From: Terriglobia bacterium
GTDB taxonomy: Bacteria > Acidobacteriota > Terriglobia > Terriglobales > Acidobacteriaceae
Direction: 5' to 3'
NCBI GenBank assembly: GCA_020073385.1
Contig: JAIQFH010000063.1
Location: 1-40,001 of the forward strand
DNA length: 40,001 nt
Shown here: in pieces, positions 14,865-22,804 of the stretch
Position numbering within the stretch: position 1 is the stretch's first letter
How the letters are laid out: the number at the start of each line of letters is the position of its first letter
The notes under the pieces: generated by a model
Database searches by the model: none
What the model saw: the letters and a program-made list of their open reading frames with translations, nothing else
What the model was told of the DNA's origin: nothing
Position numbers and translations under genes: made by a program

Positions 14865-15827
14865 ATGAGCCCTACTACAAGAAGACAGTTCGTCGAACAG
14901 TGCGCGAGTGCGGCAGCGGGCGCAATGCTACTCCCCTCATTTGCTGGTGCGGCGAGTTCGGGTCCTTCGATTCATTTTCCTTCTGACCCGCAGGACCGGG
15001 TGGCAGTCGCGGCTTATCCTTTTCGCGAGTTCATCGTCGGATGGAAGGGGTGGGATGGGAACACTCCGAGCAAGGTGCCGCATGAGCAGCAGATGGAGTT
15101 GAAAGATTTTGCAGCGCACGTAGCTGAGAAGTTTAATGTGCACCATATCGAACCGTGGAGCCCGATCTTCCCTTCGACTGATCCGAAGTATCTTGAGCAA
15201 TTCCGAGCGGCGGTGGACAAAGCAAAGTCGAGCGTCGTTGATGTCGCTGTGGATGGTGGGCACAGCCAGTATGCCTTGGATAAGGCTGAACGGGAGAAGG
15301 CTGTCACGTCGAGCAATCAGTGGGTGGATGTGGGAGTGGCCTTGGGGTCTCCCAGTATTCGAACCCACATCGACGGAGCGAAAGATTCGAAGCCAGATGT
15401 GGGACGGGCGGCGGATACGCTGGCGCGAGTGGCGGAGTATGCATCCAACAAGAACGTTGTCATTCATCTGGAAAACGACAACCCAGTCAGCGAGGATCCG
15501 TTCTTCATCGTCGAGGTAATTGAGAAGGTCAATAGTCCCTGGCTGCGCGCGCTGCCTGACTTTGGTAATTCACTGGCGGCGCATGACGAGGCCTTTCAGG
15601 ATCGTGCGATGGAAGCCATGTTCGCCCATGCTTACGGCATCTGCCACGTGAAGGATGGCGAAGTGGACGATCGGGGGAAGTCTTCACACGTCGATCTGGC
15701 TAAGGCTTTTGCCGCTCTCAAGAAACACAACTATAAAGGATATTGCTCGATCGAGTACGATGCTCCCGGCGATCCTTACAAGGCGACGGCAGCGCTGGTG
15801 GAAGCCACGATCAAGTATCTCTCCTAA
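14865..15827 (+). CDS. Secreted sugar phosphate isomerase/epimerase-like protein
   Basis: This 320-residue protein begins with a Tat-type signal: TTRRQFVEQCASAAAGAMLL, followed by an AGAAS cleavage area near residue 30. The rest is a xylose-isomerase-like TIM barrel. It includes VAVAAYPFREFIVGW near the first strand, HHIEPWSPIFP, VVIHLENDNPVSEDPFF with a likely metal-binding Glu, ALPDFGNS, ICHVKDGEVD, and YCSIEYDAPGDPY at the last strand. Members act on free or phosphorylated sugars. With a Tat signal, a metal cofactor loaded in the cytoplasm is likely. It precedes two oxidoreductase subunits in the same direction, suggesting an extracytoplasmic sugar-oxidising set. The substrate is unknown. 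Confidence 0.88.
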   Translation: MSPTTRRQFVEQCASAAAGAMLLPSFAGAASSGPSIHFPSDPQDRVAVAAYPFREFIVGWKGWDGNTPSKVPHEQQMELKDFAAHVAEKFNVHHIEPWSPIFPSTDPKYLEQFRAAVDKAKSSVVDVAVDGGHSQYALDKAEREKAVTSSNQWVDVGVALGSPSIRTHIDGAKDSKPDVGRAADTLARVAEYASNKNVVIHLENDNPVSEDPFFIVEVIEKVNSPWLRALPDFGNSLAAHDEAFQDRAMEAMFAHAYGICHVKDGEVDDRGKSSHVDLAKAFAALKKHNYKGYCSIEYDAPGDPYKATAALVEATIKYLS

Positions 15828-15908
15828 GTGACTTGGAGTTTCTAGATATCCACCCTTCGAAAACCGCGAAGGGTTAGCCTTGGTTTTCTGGGATTAGGGA
15901 CAAGATTC

Positions 15909-16520
15909 ATGGCAGGACAGGGAATTCAGCGGCGCGAGGTCTTGCGCATTCTGGGGACAGCTGCCTCCGCGGCGACGTTTCCGGGATTCAGTAAGTGGGT
16001 ATTCGCGTGTGGGCACGTGGGAAACCCGGCGTTGTCGATCAGACCTGCGTCGTATCATCCGGCATTTTTCAGTGGTTCGGAGTACGCAACGGTCGAAAGA
16101 CTCGCCGAGATGATTCTTCCGAGCGATGAGACTCCGGGAGCAAAAGAAGCGGGGGTTGCGGAGTTTATCGATTTCATGGCGGCCAGCGATCCTGAAGTGC
16201 AATATTCGTTTCGCACGGGACTAACTTGGCTGAATGCGCACAGCGAGCGAAGGGCGGGCAAGAAATTCCTGGAACTTCCCGCCGAACAGCAGAGTTCCCT
16301 GCTTGAACCGCTCAGCTACAAAGACAAGGCTCGGCCCGGCGAAGAAGATGGGCGCCGATTCTTTTCGATGATGCGCGAATACACCGTTACCGGGTTCTAT
16401 ACGAGCGAGATCGGGTTTAAGGAATTAGACAATCCCGCGTTGAAGTTCTATGCCGAGTCACCAGAATGTCCGCACAAGGATGATCGCGAGCACAAACATC
16501 TGTCGCAGGTGAAATCCTGA
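15909..16520 (+). CDS. Gluconate 2-dehydrogenase subunit 3 family protein
   Basis: This is a 203-residue protein with a twin-arginine start (QRREVLRILGTAASAATFPG) preceded by AGGGA as ribosome site. The mature part matches the gluconate 2-dehydrogenase small subunit family: YATVERLAEMILPSDETPGA, KEAGVAEFIDFMA, FRTGLTWLNAHSERR, AEQQSSLLEPLS, RRFFSMMREYTVTGFYTSE. The family partner is a flavin-containing GMC subunit. The small subunit carries or aids Tat export of the complex. The GMC gene starts seven bases after this stop, so they form one operon and probably one periplasmic dehydrogenase. No cytochrome c subunit is in view. Confidence 0.9.
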   Translation: MAGQGIQRREVLRILGTAASAATFPGFSKWVFACGHVGNPALSIRPASYHPAFFSGSEYATVERLAEMILPSDETPGAKEAGVAEFIDFMAASDPEVQYSFRTGLTWLNAHSERRAGKKFLELPAEQQSSLLEPLSYKDKARPGEEDGRRFFSMMREYTVTGFYTSEIGFKELDNPALKFYAESPECPHKDDREHKHLSQVKS

Positions 16521-16527
16521 TACTGCC

Positions 16528-18204
16528 ATGGCGAGACCAACCTACGACGTGATTGTGATCGGGACCGGAGCCGGCGGCGGCATGGCCATTAAAACGCTGT
16601 GCGAGGCTGGGATGAAGGTGTGCGCGCTAAATGCGGGACGCAGACTGGATCCAGAAAAGGACTTCCGCTACCACCGCATGCCCTGGGACATGAAGTTTCG
16701 CGGGCTCGACGATCCGAAGCGGCGCGGCGAATCCTATGGATACATGGATAACGAGTACACCAAAGCGGCATGGGATCACGAGATTCCTTTCACAGTCGCG
16801 TCTGGAACGAAGTGGATGTGGCCGCGGTGCAATGCGGTTGGAGGGAAGACGAATTTCTGGGGCCGAAGTTCAGCCCGTTTCGGTGATATCGATTTTCGGG
16901 CGTCATCGCTCGACGGTCACGATGTGGATTGGCCGCTGAGCTATGCCGAAATCGATCCTTTCTATACACGCGTCGAGAAGATGATTGGCGTGGCCAGCAC
17001 GGTGCAGAACCGTCCGAGCAATCCCGACGGGGTTTATTTGCCAGCATTCAAATTCCGCTGTCTTGACTACATCCTTGAGGCGGGCTGCAACAAGGTGGGA
17101 GTGCCGTACCTCCCGGATCGTTGCGCTCAACTCACGCAGCCCCATGAAGGCCATCCCGCGTGCCATTTTTGCGGAGAATGCACGACAGGCTGCGATGTGG
17201 GCGCGTTTTTCTCGACACCATATTTTCTTCTGCCTAAGGCAGAGGCCACGAAGAATCTCGAGTTGCGCACCAACGCTTTGGCTAAGAACATCATAGTGGA
17301 CGAAAACGGGCAGGCTGCGGGCGTCGCGTATATCGATCGCAAGACCAAGCAAGAAGTGGAGGTTTACGGACGTGCAGTGGTTGTCGCGGCAGGTTGCATC
17401 GAGTCGTCACGAATCATGCTCAACTCAAAATCGCGGCATTGGCCGAACGGAATCGCCAACTCCAGCGGCCAATTGGGGCGCAACCTATGCGATCATCTCT
17501 ACGGCGAATCGGCGCGCGGATACCTGCCGCAATTGCTGGGACAGACCAGTTTTCCCGACCACGTTGCCGATAGCACAATCGCATGGATGCCGCGCTGGCA
17601 AAACCTGAAGGACCCTCATGAAGAGTCGTTCATTCGCGGATATTCAATCTATCCCGACGGTGGGTGCACGGAGTTTCCCTGGTACGCGAATGCACTCGAC
17701 GGTTTTGGTTCATCGTTCAAGCGCGAGATCAAACGGCGTTATCCCACGCCAGTGAGCTTCGGGATTCAGGCGCCGACGCTGCGATCGGATGCGAACTATA
17801 TGGATCTCGATCCTGAGGTCAAGGATCCTTACGGCATCCCGGTCGCCCGTATGCATTTCGAGTGGGACGAGAACGTACTGAAGATGTGGGGGCACTCCAA
17901 GCAGGTTTGCGCCGAGGTGCTGAAAGCATCCGGAGGTGAATTGGAGGAATCGGGGTATGCTCCGGAGATTCCCGGATTTAGCCTGCATGAGACTGGAACC
18001 TGCCGCATGGGGAATGATCCGAAGAGATTCGTGACCAATCGATTTGGCCAGGCCCACGATGTATCGAACCTATACGTGTGCGACGCGAGCGTGTTTCTGA
18101 GCTGCACCGACAAGACGACTACGATCAGTATTCTGGCGTTTACGCTTCGCACCTCAGAACATCTGATCGAAAACTTCCGCCGCGGCGAGCACCAAAGCGC
18201 GTGA
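16528..18204 (+). CDS. GMC-family FAD oxidoreductase
   Basis: This 558-residue protein opens with a Rossmann FAD site, DVIVIGTGAGGGMAIKTL (residues 5-22). The GMC pattern continues with WPRCNAVGGKTNFWGRSSAR, a CHFCGECTTGCDVGAF cysteine cluster, AVVVAAGCIESSRIML, and NLCDHLYGE. The C terminus has LHETGTCRMGNDP (His at residue 487) and the NLYVCDASVFLSCTDKTTTI box. It oxidises alcohol or sugar hydroxyls using FAD. It has no signal of its own and likely rides out with the Tat-borne subunit 3 encoded just upstream. The four cysteines in CxxCxxxC spacing are a feature of the gluconate/choline-type branch. The start of the next gene overlaps its stop (GTGA). Confidence 0.94.
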   Translation: MARPTYDVIVIGTGAGGGMAIKTLCEAGMKVCALNAGRRLDPEKDFRYHRMPWDMKFRGLDDPKRRGESYGYMDNEYTKAAWDHEIPFTVASGTKWMWPRCNAVGGKTNFWGRSSARFGDIDFRASSLDGHDVDWPLSYAEIDPFYTRVEKMIGVASTVQNRPSNPDGVYLPAFKFRCLDYILEAGCNKVGVPYLPDRCAQLTQPHEGHPACHFCGECTTGCDVGAFFSTPYFLLPKAEATKNLELRTNALAKNIIVDENGQAAGVAYIDRKTKQEVEVYGRAVVVAAGCIESSRIMLNSKSRHWPNGIANSSGQLGRNLCDHLYGESARGYLPQLLGQTSFPDHVADSTIAWMPRWQNLKDPHEESFIRGYSIYPDGGCTEFPWYANALDGFGSSFKREIKRRYPTPVSFGIQAPTLRSDANYMDLDPEVKDPYGIPVARMHFEWDENVLKMWGHSKQVCAEVLKASGGELEESGYAPEIPGFSLHETGTCRMGNDPKRFVTNRFGQAHDVSNLYVCDASVFLSCTDKTTTISILAFTLRTSEHLIENFRRGEHQSA

Positions 18205-19421
18205 ACAGCGCGGATGCCGGTCCGGCGGGAACACGCCAACCACCAACCCAACTCGGCCGACTGCGCGAGTTGGCAGCCCTCTTCTTGAAGTTAGGTGCGA
18301 TCAGTTTCGGTGGACCAGCAGCGCACATTGCGCTCCTCGAGGGAGAGGTTGTCCGCAAGCGACAGTGGGTAACGCGACAACAATTCCTGGACATGCTGGG
18401 AGCGGCGAACCTTATCCCTGGGCCCACATCCACCGAGATGGCGATCAACATCGGATTCGTTCGCGCGGGCTGGGCCGGGCTATGCGTGGCCGGCGCTAGC
18501 TTCATCCTTCCGGCCGCGCTCATCACGGGAGCGTTTGCCTGGGCGTATATGCGTTTCGGATCGTTGCCGCAGGCGGCATCGGTCCTGGCGGGAATCAAAC
18601 CCGCAGTGTTGGCCGTGATCGCAATCGCGATCTGGCGTCTGGGAAAGACTGCGGTAAAGGACGTGGGGCTGGGCCTGCTGGGCGCGGTCTCTCTGGCTGC
18701 ATTCCTCTTCGGGCTGAATCCAATTCTGATTCTGTTCGGCGGCGGGCTTCTTGGCATGCTGGCAAAGCGAACTCCAAGCCTTCGGTCTGAGGCTCTTTTC
18801 ATCTTCATACCCCGGGAGAACTGCTTCCCTCCGTCGCTGCGCTTCGCTGCCTACGCAGCGTCGGGATCAATCGCCGCCGGGACTCTCGCACTCCGCCCGT
18901 CGATTAGCCAGATTGGATTGTTCTTTCTCAAAGTTGGTGCAGTGCTCTATGGCGGCGGATACGTGCTGCTGGCCTTTCTGGAGCAGGGATTGGTACAACA
19001 GCACGCCTGGCTGACGAGACAGCAATTGCTCGACGCGGTGGCAATCGGGCAATTCACTCCGGGTCCGGTCCTTTCAACGGCGACGTTCATCGGATATATT
19101 TTGGGCGGCGTTCCGGGAGCCGTGGTCGCCACAGTGGGGATATTCCTGCCATCGTTTTTCTATGTAGGGTTACTGGCCCCCGTGTTGTTTCGGTTGCGGC
19201 AATCAGTTTGGATCGCGGCATTCCTCGATTCGGTGAATGTGTGCGCCGTGGCTCTCATGGTCGGAGTGACGGTTCGCCTGGGCATTGATGCCCTGAAAGG
19301 ATGGCCGGCATGGCTGATTGCGGTCGCCTCGCTGGCACTCCTGTCGCGATGGAAGATCAGTCCGGCGTGGATTGTGCTGGGTGGTGGTGTTGTAGGCTTG
19401 TTGCTCGCATCTGTCCGCTAA
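18201..19421 (+). CDS. chrA: Chromate transporter ChrA
   Basis: Start GTG 18201 overlaps the GMC stop by four bases and gives 406 residues; the frame is open back to 18078 but that part is inside the GMC gene. Two CHR domains are visible, each with the conserved entry. The first is LFLKLGAISFGGPAAHIALL, RKRQWVTRQQFLDMLG, LIPGPTSTEMAINIGF. The second is FFLKVGAVLYGGGYVLLAFL, QHAWLTRQQLLDAV, FTPGPVLSTATFIGY. There are about 10-12 membrane segments. The family exports chromate or related oxyanions. Coupling to a sugar dehydrogenase is unusual and the true substrate may differ. The annotation as a CHR-family transporter is firm; chromate as substrate is by family. Confidence 0.94.
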   Translation: MNSADAGPAGTRQPPTQLGRLRELAALFLKLGAISFGGPAAHIALLEGEVVRKRQWVTRQQFLDMLGAANLIPGPTSTEMAINIGFVRAGWAGLCVAGASFILPAALITGAFAWAYMRFGSLPQAASVLAGIKPAVLAVIAIAIWRLGKTAVKDVGLGLLGAVSLAAFLFGLNPILILFGGGLLGMLAKRTPSLRSEALFIFIPRENCFPPSLRFAAYAASGSIAAGTLALRPSISQIGLFFLKVGAVLYGGGYVLLAFLEQGLVQQHAWLTRQQLLDAVAIGQFTPGPVLSTATFIGYILGGVPGAVVATVGIFLPSFFYVGLLAPVLFRLRQSVWIAAFLDSVNVCAVALMVGVTVRLGIDALKGWPAWLIAVASLALLSRWKISPAWIVLGGGVVGLLLASVR

Positions 19422-19450
19422 CAAAACTCAGAATCATTTGGAGGAAAATC

Positions 19451-19903
19451 ATGACTCTACGCAGGATCGCTTGCTTTGTTCTCTTACTGACGTTCTCGGT
19501 TGCAGCGAACGCTGGAGACCGAAAATTCATCGTGAACCCGCGCCCCGCTGACACGAAGGCTCTGCCGTTCAGCGATGCCGTGCTGGTGGGCAATACGCTG
19601 TACATTGCCGGGCACATTGGACTCGATCCGAAAACCGGGATGGCTCCGGCCGACGCCGAAGTCGAAGCGCATCTGGTCATGGATGGAATCAAAAAGACAG
19701 TGGAGGCGGCGGGCCTGTCGATGGACGACTTGGTTTCCATGCAGATCTTCTGTACCGATTTGAAGCTCTACGACACGTTCAATGCGGTCTACAAGACTTA
19801 TTTTCACGGCGACTTTCCGGCGCGGGCTTTCATCGGAACCGACAAACTGCTTCGCAACGGCCACTACGAGGTGCTGGGGATAGCAGTCAAACGATCACAG
19901 TAG
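19451..19903 (+). CDS. RidA-family protein with signal peptide
   Basis: ATG 19451 follows GGAGG at 19440-19444 and gives 150 residues; the longer frame lies inside chrA. Residues 1-21 are a Sec signal (MTLRRIACFVLLLTFSVAAN, then AG). The mature part is a RidA/YjgF/UK114 trimer fold: LPFSDAVLVGNTLYIAGHIG, MDGIKKTVEAAGLSMDDLVS, FPARAFIGTDKLLRNGHYEV. The Arg that binds the carboxylate of imine intermediates in classical RidA would be in the PARAF region, where R is present. Cytosolic RidA deaminates enamine/imine intermediates. An exported version is presumably periplasmic and its role is unknown. Confidence 0.9.
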   Translation: MTLRRIACFVLLLTFSVAANAGDRKFIVNPRPADTKALPFSDAVLVGNTLYIAGHIGLDPKTGMAPADAEVEAHLVMDGIKKTVEAAGLSMDDLVSMQIFCTDLKLYDTFNAVYKTYFHGDFPARAFIGTDKLLRNGHYEVLGIAVKRSQ

Positions 19904-19963
19904 ACCAGCGTTATTCGTCTTTTGTTCGCCTCCCACGTGTGAAATGTGATAAATGTATAGACC

Positions 19964-20563
19964 ATGCGAAAGGCGGTCATTCATCTCAAGAAGTCCGATC
20001 CTGTCCTGCGCGCGATTATCGAACGTGTAGGCCCGTGCCGTATGGAGTTTGGCCCAGCGGAGTTTTCCAGCGTGGCCGAAGCGATCGTCTATCAGCAACT
20101 GAACGGTAAGGCAGCCGTGACGATCTTCAAGCGCTTCGCCGTCCTCACTGGAGAGCCGATCACGCCGGAGGGCATACTCAAACTCACCGATGCACAACTC
20201 CGGAGCGCGGGGCTTTCTAAACAAAAGTCGGCATATCTGTTAGACCTGGCAGCGAAAACCGCGTCTGGCCTGCTCGACTTTTCGCGTCTGCCGGCGTTGT
20301 CGGACGACGAAGTGATCAAGCATCTCACGCAGGTCAAAGGCATTGGTGTGTGGACGGCTCATATGTTCCTGATGTTCTCGTTGCGGCGTCCCAATGTGCT
20401 GCCGACTGGGGATTATGGCGTGCAGATGGCCGTGAAAAAGCACTATAGAAAACGCAAGCTGCCAAAGCCGAAGGATATGGAGAAGATTGCCCGTGCATGG
20501 GAGCCATATCGAAGCATCGCCTGCTGGTATATGTGGCGGAGTTTGGATACCAAAACCTTGTAA
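19964..20563 (+). CDS. DNA-3-methyladenine glycosylase (AlkA/HhH-GPD)
   Basis: This 199-residue protein has the HhH-GPD domain: FSSVAEAIVYQQLNGKAAVT (helix with YQQ), LRSAGLSKQKSAYLLDLA, and the hairpin LTQVKGIGVWTAHMFLMFSL. It ends in PTGDYGVQ with catalytic D150. It removes alkylated purines in base-excision repair. It lacks the N-terminal domain of E. coli AlkA, as is usual for the short bacterial form. The start at ATG 19964 is chosen because the protein begins directly with the family's first helix. It is not obviously co-transcribed with ridA (60-base gap). Confidence 0.93.
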   Translation: MRKAVIHLKKSDPVLRAIIERVGPCRMEFGPAEFSSVAEAIVYQQLNGKAAVTIFKRFAVLTGEPITPEGILKLTDAQLRSAGLSKQKSAYLLDLAAKTASGLLDFSRLPALSDDEVIKHLTQVKGIGVWTAHMFLMFSLRRPNVLPTGDYGVQMAVKKHYRKRKLPKPKDMEKIARAWEPYRSIACWYMWRSLDTKTL

Positions 20564-20566
20564 CTC

Positions 20567-20596
20567 TGTGTTCCGCTGTGTCCTCTGTGGTTAAAT
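20567..20596 (-). repeat. Dispersed repeat, copy 1
   Basis: Plus-strand CTCTGTGTTCCGCTGTGTCC followed by TCTGTGGTT is the reverse complement, with a few changes, of the segment at 22046-22075 (CCACGGAGGACACAGGGGAA and so on). Short GT-rich repeats of the type 'CCACGGAGNACACAGNGGNACACAG' are scattered in intergenic spaces of many soil bacteria. Here it sits between the glycosylase and the B12-binding gene. Confidence 0.65.
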
Positions 20597-20605
20597 GGTT
20601 GTCAA

Positions 20606-21022
20606 ATGGCAGACGCGAAGATTCGTGTGCTAGTGGCAAAGCCTGGCCTCGACGGCCATGACAGGGGCGCCAAGGTGATTGCCCGGGCTCTGCGCGATGC
20701 GGGGATGGAAGTGATCTACACCGGCCTGAGGCAAACGCCGGAGATGATCGTCACCGCCGCTCTCCAGGAAGATGTGCAGGTTATCGGGCTGTCGATCCTG
20801 TCCGGGGCACACAACGCGATCGTGCCGCGCGTGATGGACCTGCTCCGACAAAACAAAATGGATGACGTGATCGTGCTGGTGGGCGGGATCATCCCCGATC
20901 AGGATATCGAGGGGCTCAAGAAAGCCGGCGTGGCCGCAATCTTTCAGCCGGGCACGGCTATGGATGACATCGTGAAGTTTATCCGCACGCATGTGAAGGG
21001 TCCGGGCGTGCCGACGGCGTGA
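20606..21022 (+). CDS. Cobalamin-binding methylmalonyl-CoA mutase C-terminal protein
   Basis: This 138-residue protein consists only of the B12-binding domain: VLVAKPGLDGHDRGAKVIAR contains D16-x-H18-x-x-G21, the cobalt-ligating motif. TGLRQTPEMIVTAALQEDV, IGLSILSGAHNAIVPRV and LVGGIIPDQD follow. It corresponds to the small subunit of split acyl-CoA mutases (IcmB/HcmB or McmA2 type), which pairs with a TIM-barrel large subunit encoded elsewhere. Substrate may be methylmalonyl-, isobutyryl- or 2-hydroxyisobutyryl-CoA. Its place before the acyl-CoA block supports branched-chain or propionate catabolism. The next gene is coupled through TGATG. Confidence 0.92.
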   Translation: MADAKIRVLVAKPGLDGHDRGAKVIARALRDAGMEVIYTGLRQTPEMIVTAALQEDVQVIGLSILSGAHNAIVPRVMDLLRQNKMDDVIVLVGGIIPDQDIEGLKKAGVAAIFQPGTAMDDIVKFIRTHVKGPGVPTA

Positions 21023-21750
21023 TGCCCAGCATGGACGCGGCCAGGGCCAGAAAGATTCTCTCAGAGACAGTCGGACCGGCTCCTTGGTACTGGCAGACGT
21101 TTCCGAGCTTTCAATCGCATTCCAGACAGCGCTTCACGTGGACGCATCACGGAACCGAAGGACCTGTCGCTCATCTGGTTACGCTTGGCTTGGAGCAGGA
21201 GACCGCGGCGGTCCGTCTCGCGCTGAATACCTATTGTCGGCCGTTTCTAGTGACTCCGAATCTTCTCGGCGTGTGGTGTCCCGAGGGACGAAACCTTCGC
21301 CTGGTGTGCTTCGATCCGGATCAGCTCAAGGCGTTCGATGTGGCCGAGGTGGCGGGCTGGTTCAAGCAATCCTCAGAGCGGATATACTCAGCCACGGCTC
21401 CGATTGCCGACTTCGAAATTCCGCTGTCTTTGACTGCGGGTACGCACAAGATTGAGATTCCTTCTGCTTTTTCCTCTATCGATGAACTGATCGTTCCGAC
21501 CAGCTACAAGCCAATGACACCGGACGATCCGGCTTTCGCGCTGTTCGTCTTTTATCTGCAGGCGGGGTTGGTGGAAGTGCTGCCGCAGAAGTGGTTCACC
21601 GCTGCGCAGTATCAGGTCGGGCAGCAGTGGATTACGCGAGCCGCTCGAGATCCGGAGTCGCAACGCATTCTGGGTGAGTGCTTTGGTGTGGGGACGTTTC
21701 TGCTGGAAGAAGACGGTTGTCGGCTGGAGGAGTGGATCGAACGATCTTGA
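21022..21750 (+). CDS. Conserved hypothetical protein, 242 aa
   Basis: ATG 21022 overlaps the TGA of the mutase gene (TGATG); a GTG at 21019 is one codon earlier. The protein starts MPSMDAARARKILSETVGPA and is moderately rich in aromatic residues (PWYWQTFPSFQSH). A C-terminal part has ALFVFYLQAGLVEVLPQKWF and AARDPESQRILGECFGVGTF. There is no signal peptide, TM segment or catalytic motif I recognise. Overlap with the mutase subunit suggests a connected role, but no function can be given. The alternation of beta-like and helical segments suggests a globular cytoplasmic protein. Confidence 0.8.
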   Translation: MPSMDAARARKILSETVGPAPWYWQTFPSFQSHSRQRFTWTHHGTEGPVAHLVTLGLEQETAAVRLALNTYCRPFLVTPNLLGVWCPEGRNLRLVCFDPDQLKAFDVAEVAGWFKQSSERIYSATAPIADFEIPLSLTAGTHKIEIPSAFSSIDELIVPTSYKPMTPDDPAFALFVFYLQAGLVEVLPQKWFTAAQYQVGQQWITRAARDPESQRILGECFGVGTFLLEEDGCRLEEWIERS

Positions 21751-22139
21751 CTCTTGACTAACCTGTGTCTTGCTTTCGGTTACTCCCCCTCCCTCCCGGT
21801 CTATTGGAATCATCGGCTTGGGAGGAAAATCGAAAGTTAAATCTTGGGGCTCAATCACTTAGGGGCAAAATCTCGAGCGACAAGGAGTTACCTCTCGCTA
21901 GTGCTGTCAAAGATCGAGCACGTATGTTCAGAGTTGCAGAAAAATAATGTGGGAGTCAATCGAAAACGTGAAAATGATGATGACGATTCCCACTAAGGGA
22001 ATGAGACCTACGAATACTTCTGATTAAGCCAGCGAAGAAAAGCTTATACCACGGAGGACACAGGGGAACACAGGGAATGAAAAGGAGTTAATCAGAGCTT
22101 CCCTAGGCTACGCAGACTTTTGACCGGTCGTTAACATCG
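21751..22139. other. Intergenic, contains repeat copy 2
   Basis: No gene is seen in this 389-base gap apart from the short dispersed repeat near its right end. It separates the B12-binding pair from the acyl-CoA block, so a promoter is expected here; I could not identify a convincing one. Confidence 0.5.
22046..22075 (+). repeat. Dispersed repeat, copy 2
   Basis: ACCACGGAGGACACAGGGGA, continuing ACACAGGG, is an inverted, imperfect match to 20567-20596. The two copies flank the B12-binding gene and its coupled partner in inverted orientation, about 1.45 kb apart. Confidence 0.65.
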
Positions 22140-22727
22140 ATGTCGCAGACTTCATTTCAGGTCGAAGAATACGCAGGTGTAAGTGTAGTGCGATTGAAAT
22201 CATACGACGGCACAAATCGCCTGACCCGCGCCTGCGTCATTTCGCTCAGCGAAAAACTGCACGGACTGAGACGCGAAGCGCGCGGCCTGATCATCGCTGG
22301 AAACAGCAGATTCTTTTCCGTTGGAGCGGACCTGGAGGAAATTGCCGCACTGAGCGGCCCGGAAGCCTACGAATTCTCGAGAGTAGGACAGGCTTTAATG
22401 AGAACGATCGAGAACTTCCCTGCCCTTGTGTGTGCCGCTATTTCCGGATATTGCATGAGGGGCGGGCTCGATCTCGCCTTAGCTTGTCATTGCCGGATTG
22501 CGGCGCGCCATGCGATCTTCGGGCATCGAGGAGCCGCGTTAGGGCTCATCACGGGCTGGGGAGGAACGCAGCGGCTACCTCGATTGATCGGAAAAGCGCG
22601 TGCACTCGAAATGTTCGTGGCGGCTGAAAAGGTAGGTGCAGCGCAGGCTCTTCGGTTGGGTTTGGTCGACCGGATCGCGAACGATCCGGTTGCGGAAGCA
22701 TGTCGAAGGATCCGTGACATTCGCTGA
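22140..22727 (+). CDS. Enoyl-CoA hydratase/isomerase-like protein, short
   Basis: This 195-residue crotonase-fold protein shows the oxyanion-hole pieces SRFFSVGADLEEIAAL and GYCMRGGLDLALACHCRIAA, and the RAALEMF-type region (GGTQRLPRLIGKARALEMFV). Canonical hydratases have Q-P-E around the first catalytic Glu. Here the segment reads FGHRGAALGLITGWGG, so that Glu is replaced. It also stops about 60 residues short of the family's usual 255-260, lacking the C-terminal trimerisation helices. It may therefore be an isomerase-like, structural or non-catalytic homologue. It lies 77 bases before the carboxyltransferase and is probably co-transcribed. Confidence 0.85.
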   Translation: MSQTSFQVEEYAGVSVVRLKSYDGTNRLTRACVISLSEKLHGLRREARGLIIAGNSRFFSVGADLEEIAALSGPEAYEFSRVGQALMRTIENFPALVCAAISGYCMRGGLDLALACHCRIAARHAIFGHRGAALGLITGWGGTQRLPRLIGKARALEMFVAAEKVGAAQALRLGLVDRIANDPVAEACRRIRDIR

Positions 22728-22804
22728 CTCCATCATCCCAACTACGCTGCATTGCGCGGTTCCGCCCGGCTGGTATACCGTAAACAGTCCGCGTCTACGA
22801 CCCC

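Noticed and set aside
18140..18808. Minus frame of 222 aa inside chrA
   Set aside because: It is an antisense frame in GC-rich transporter coding sequence; the plus strand has two clear CHR domains.
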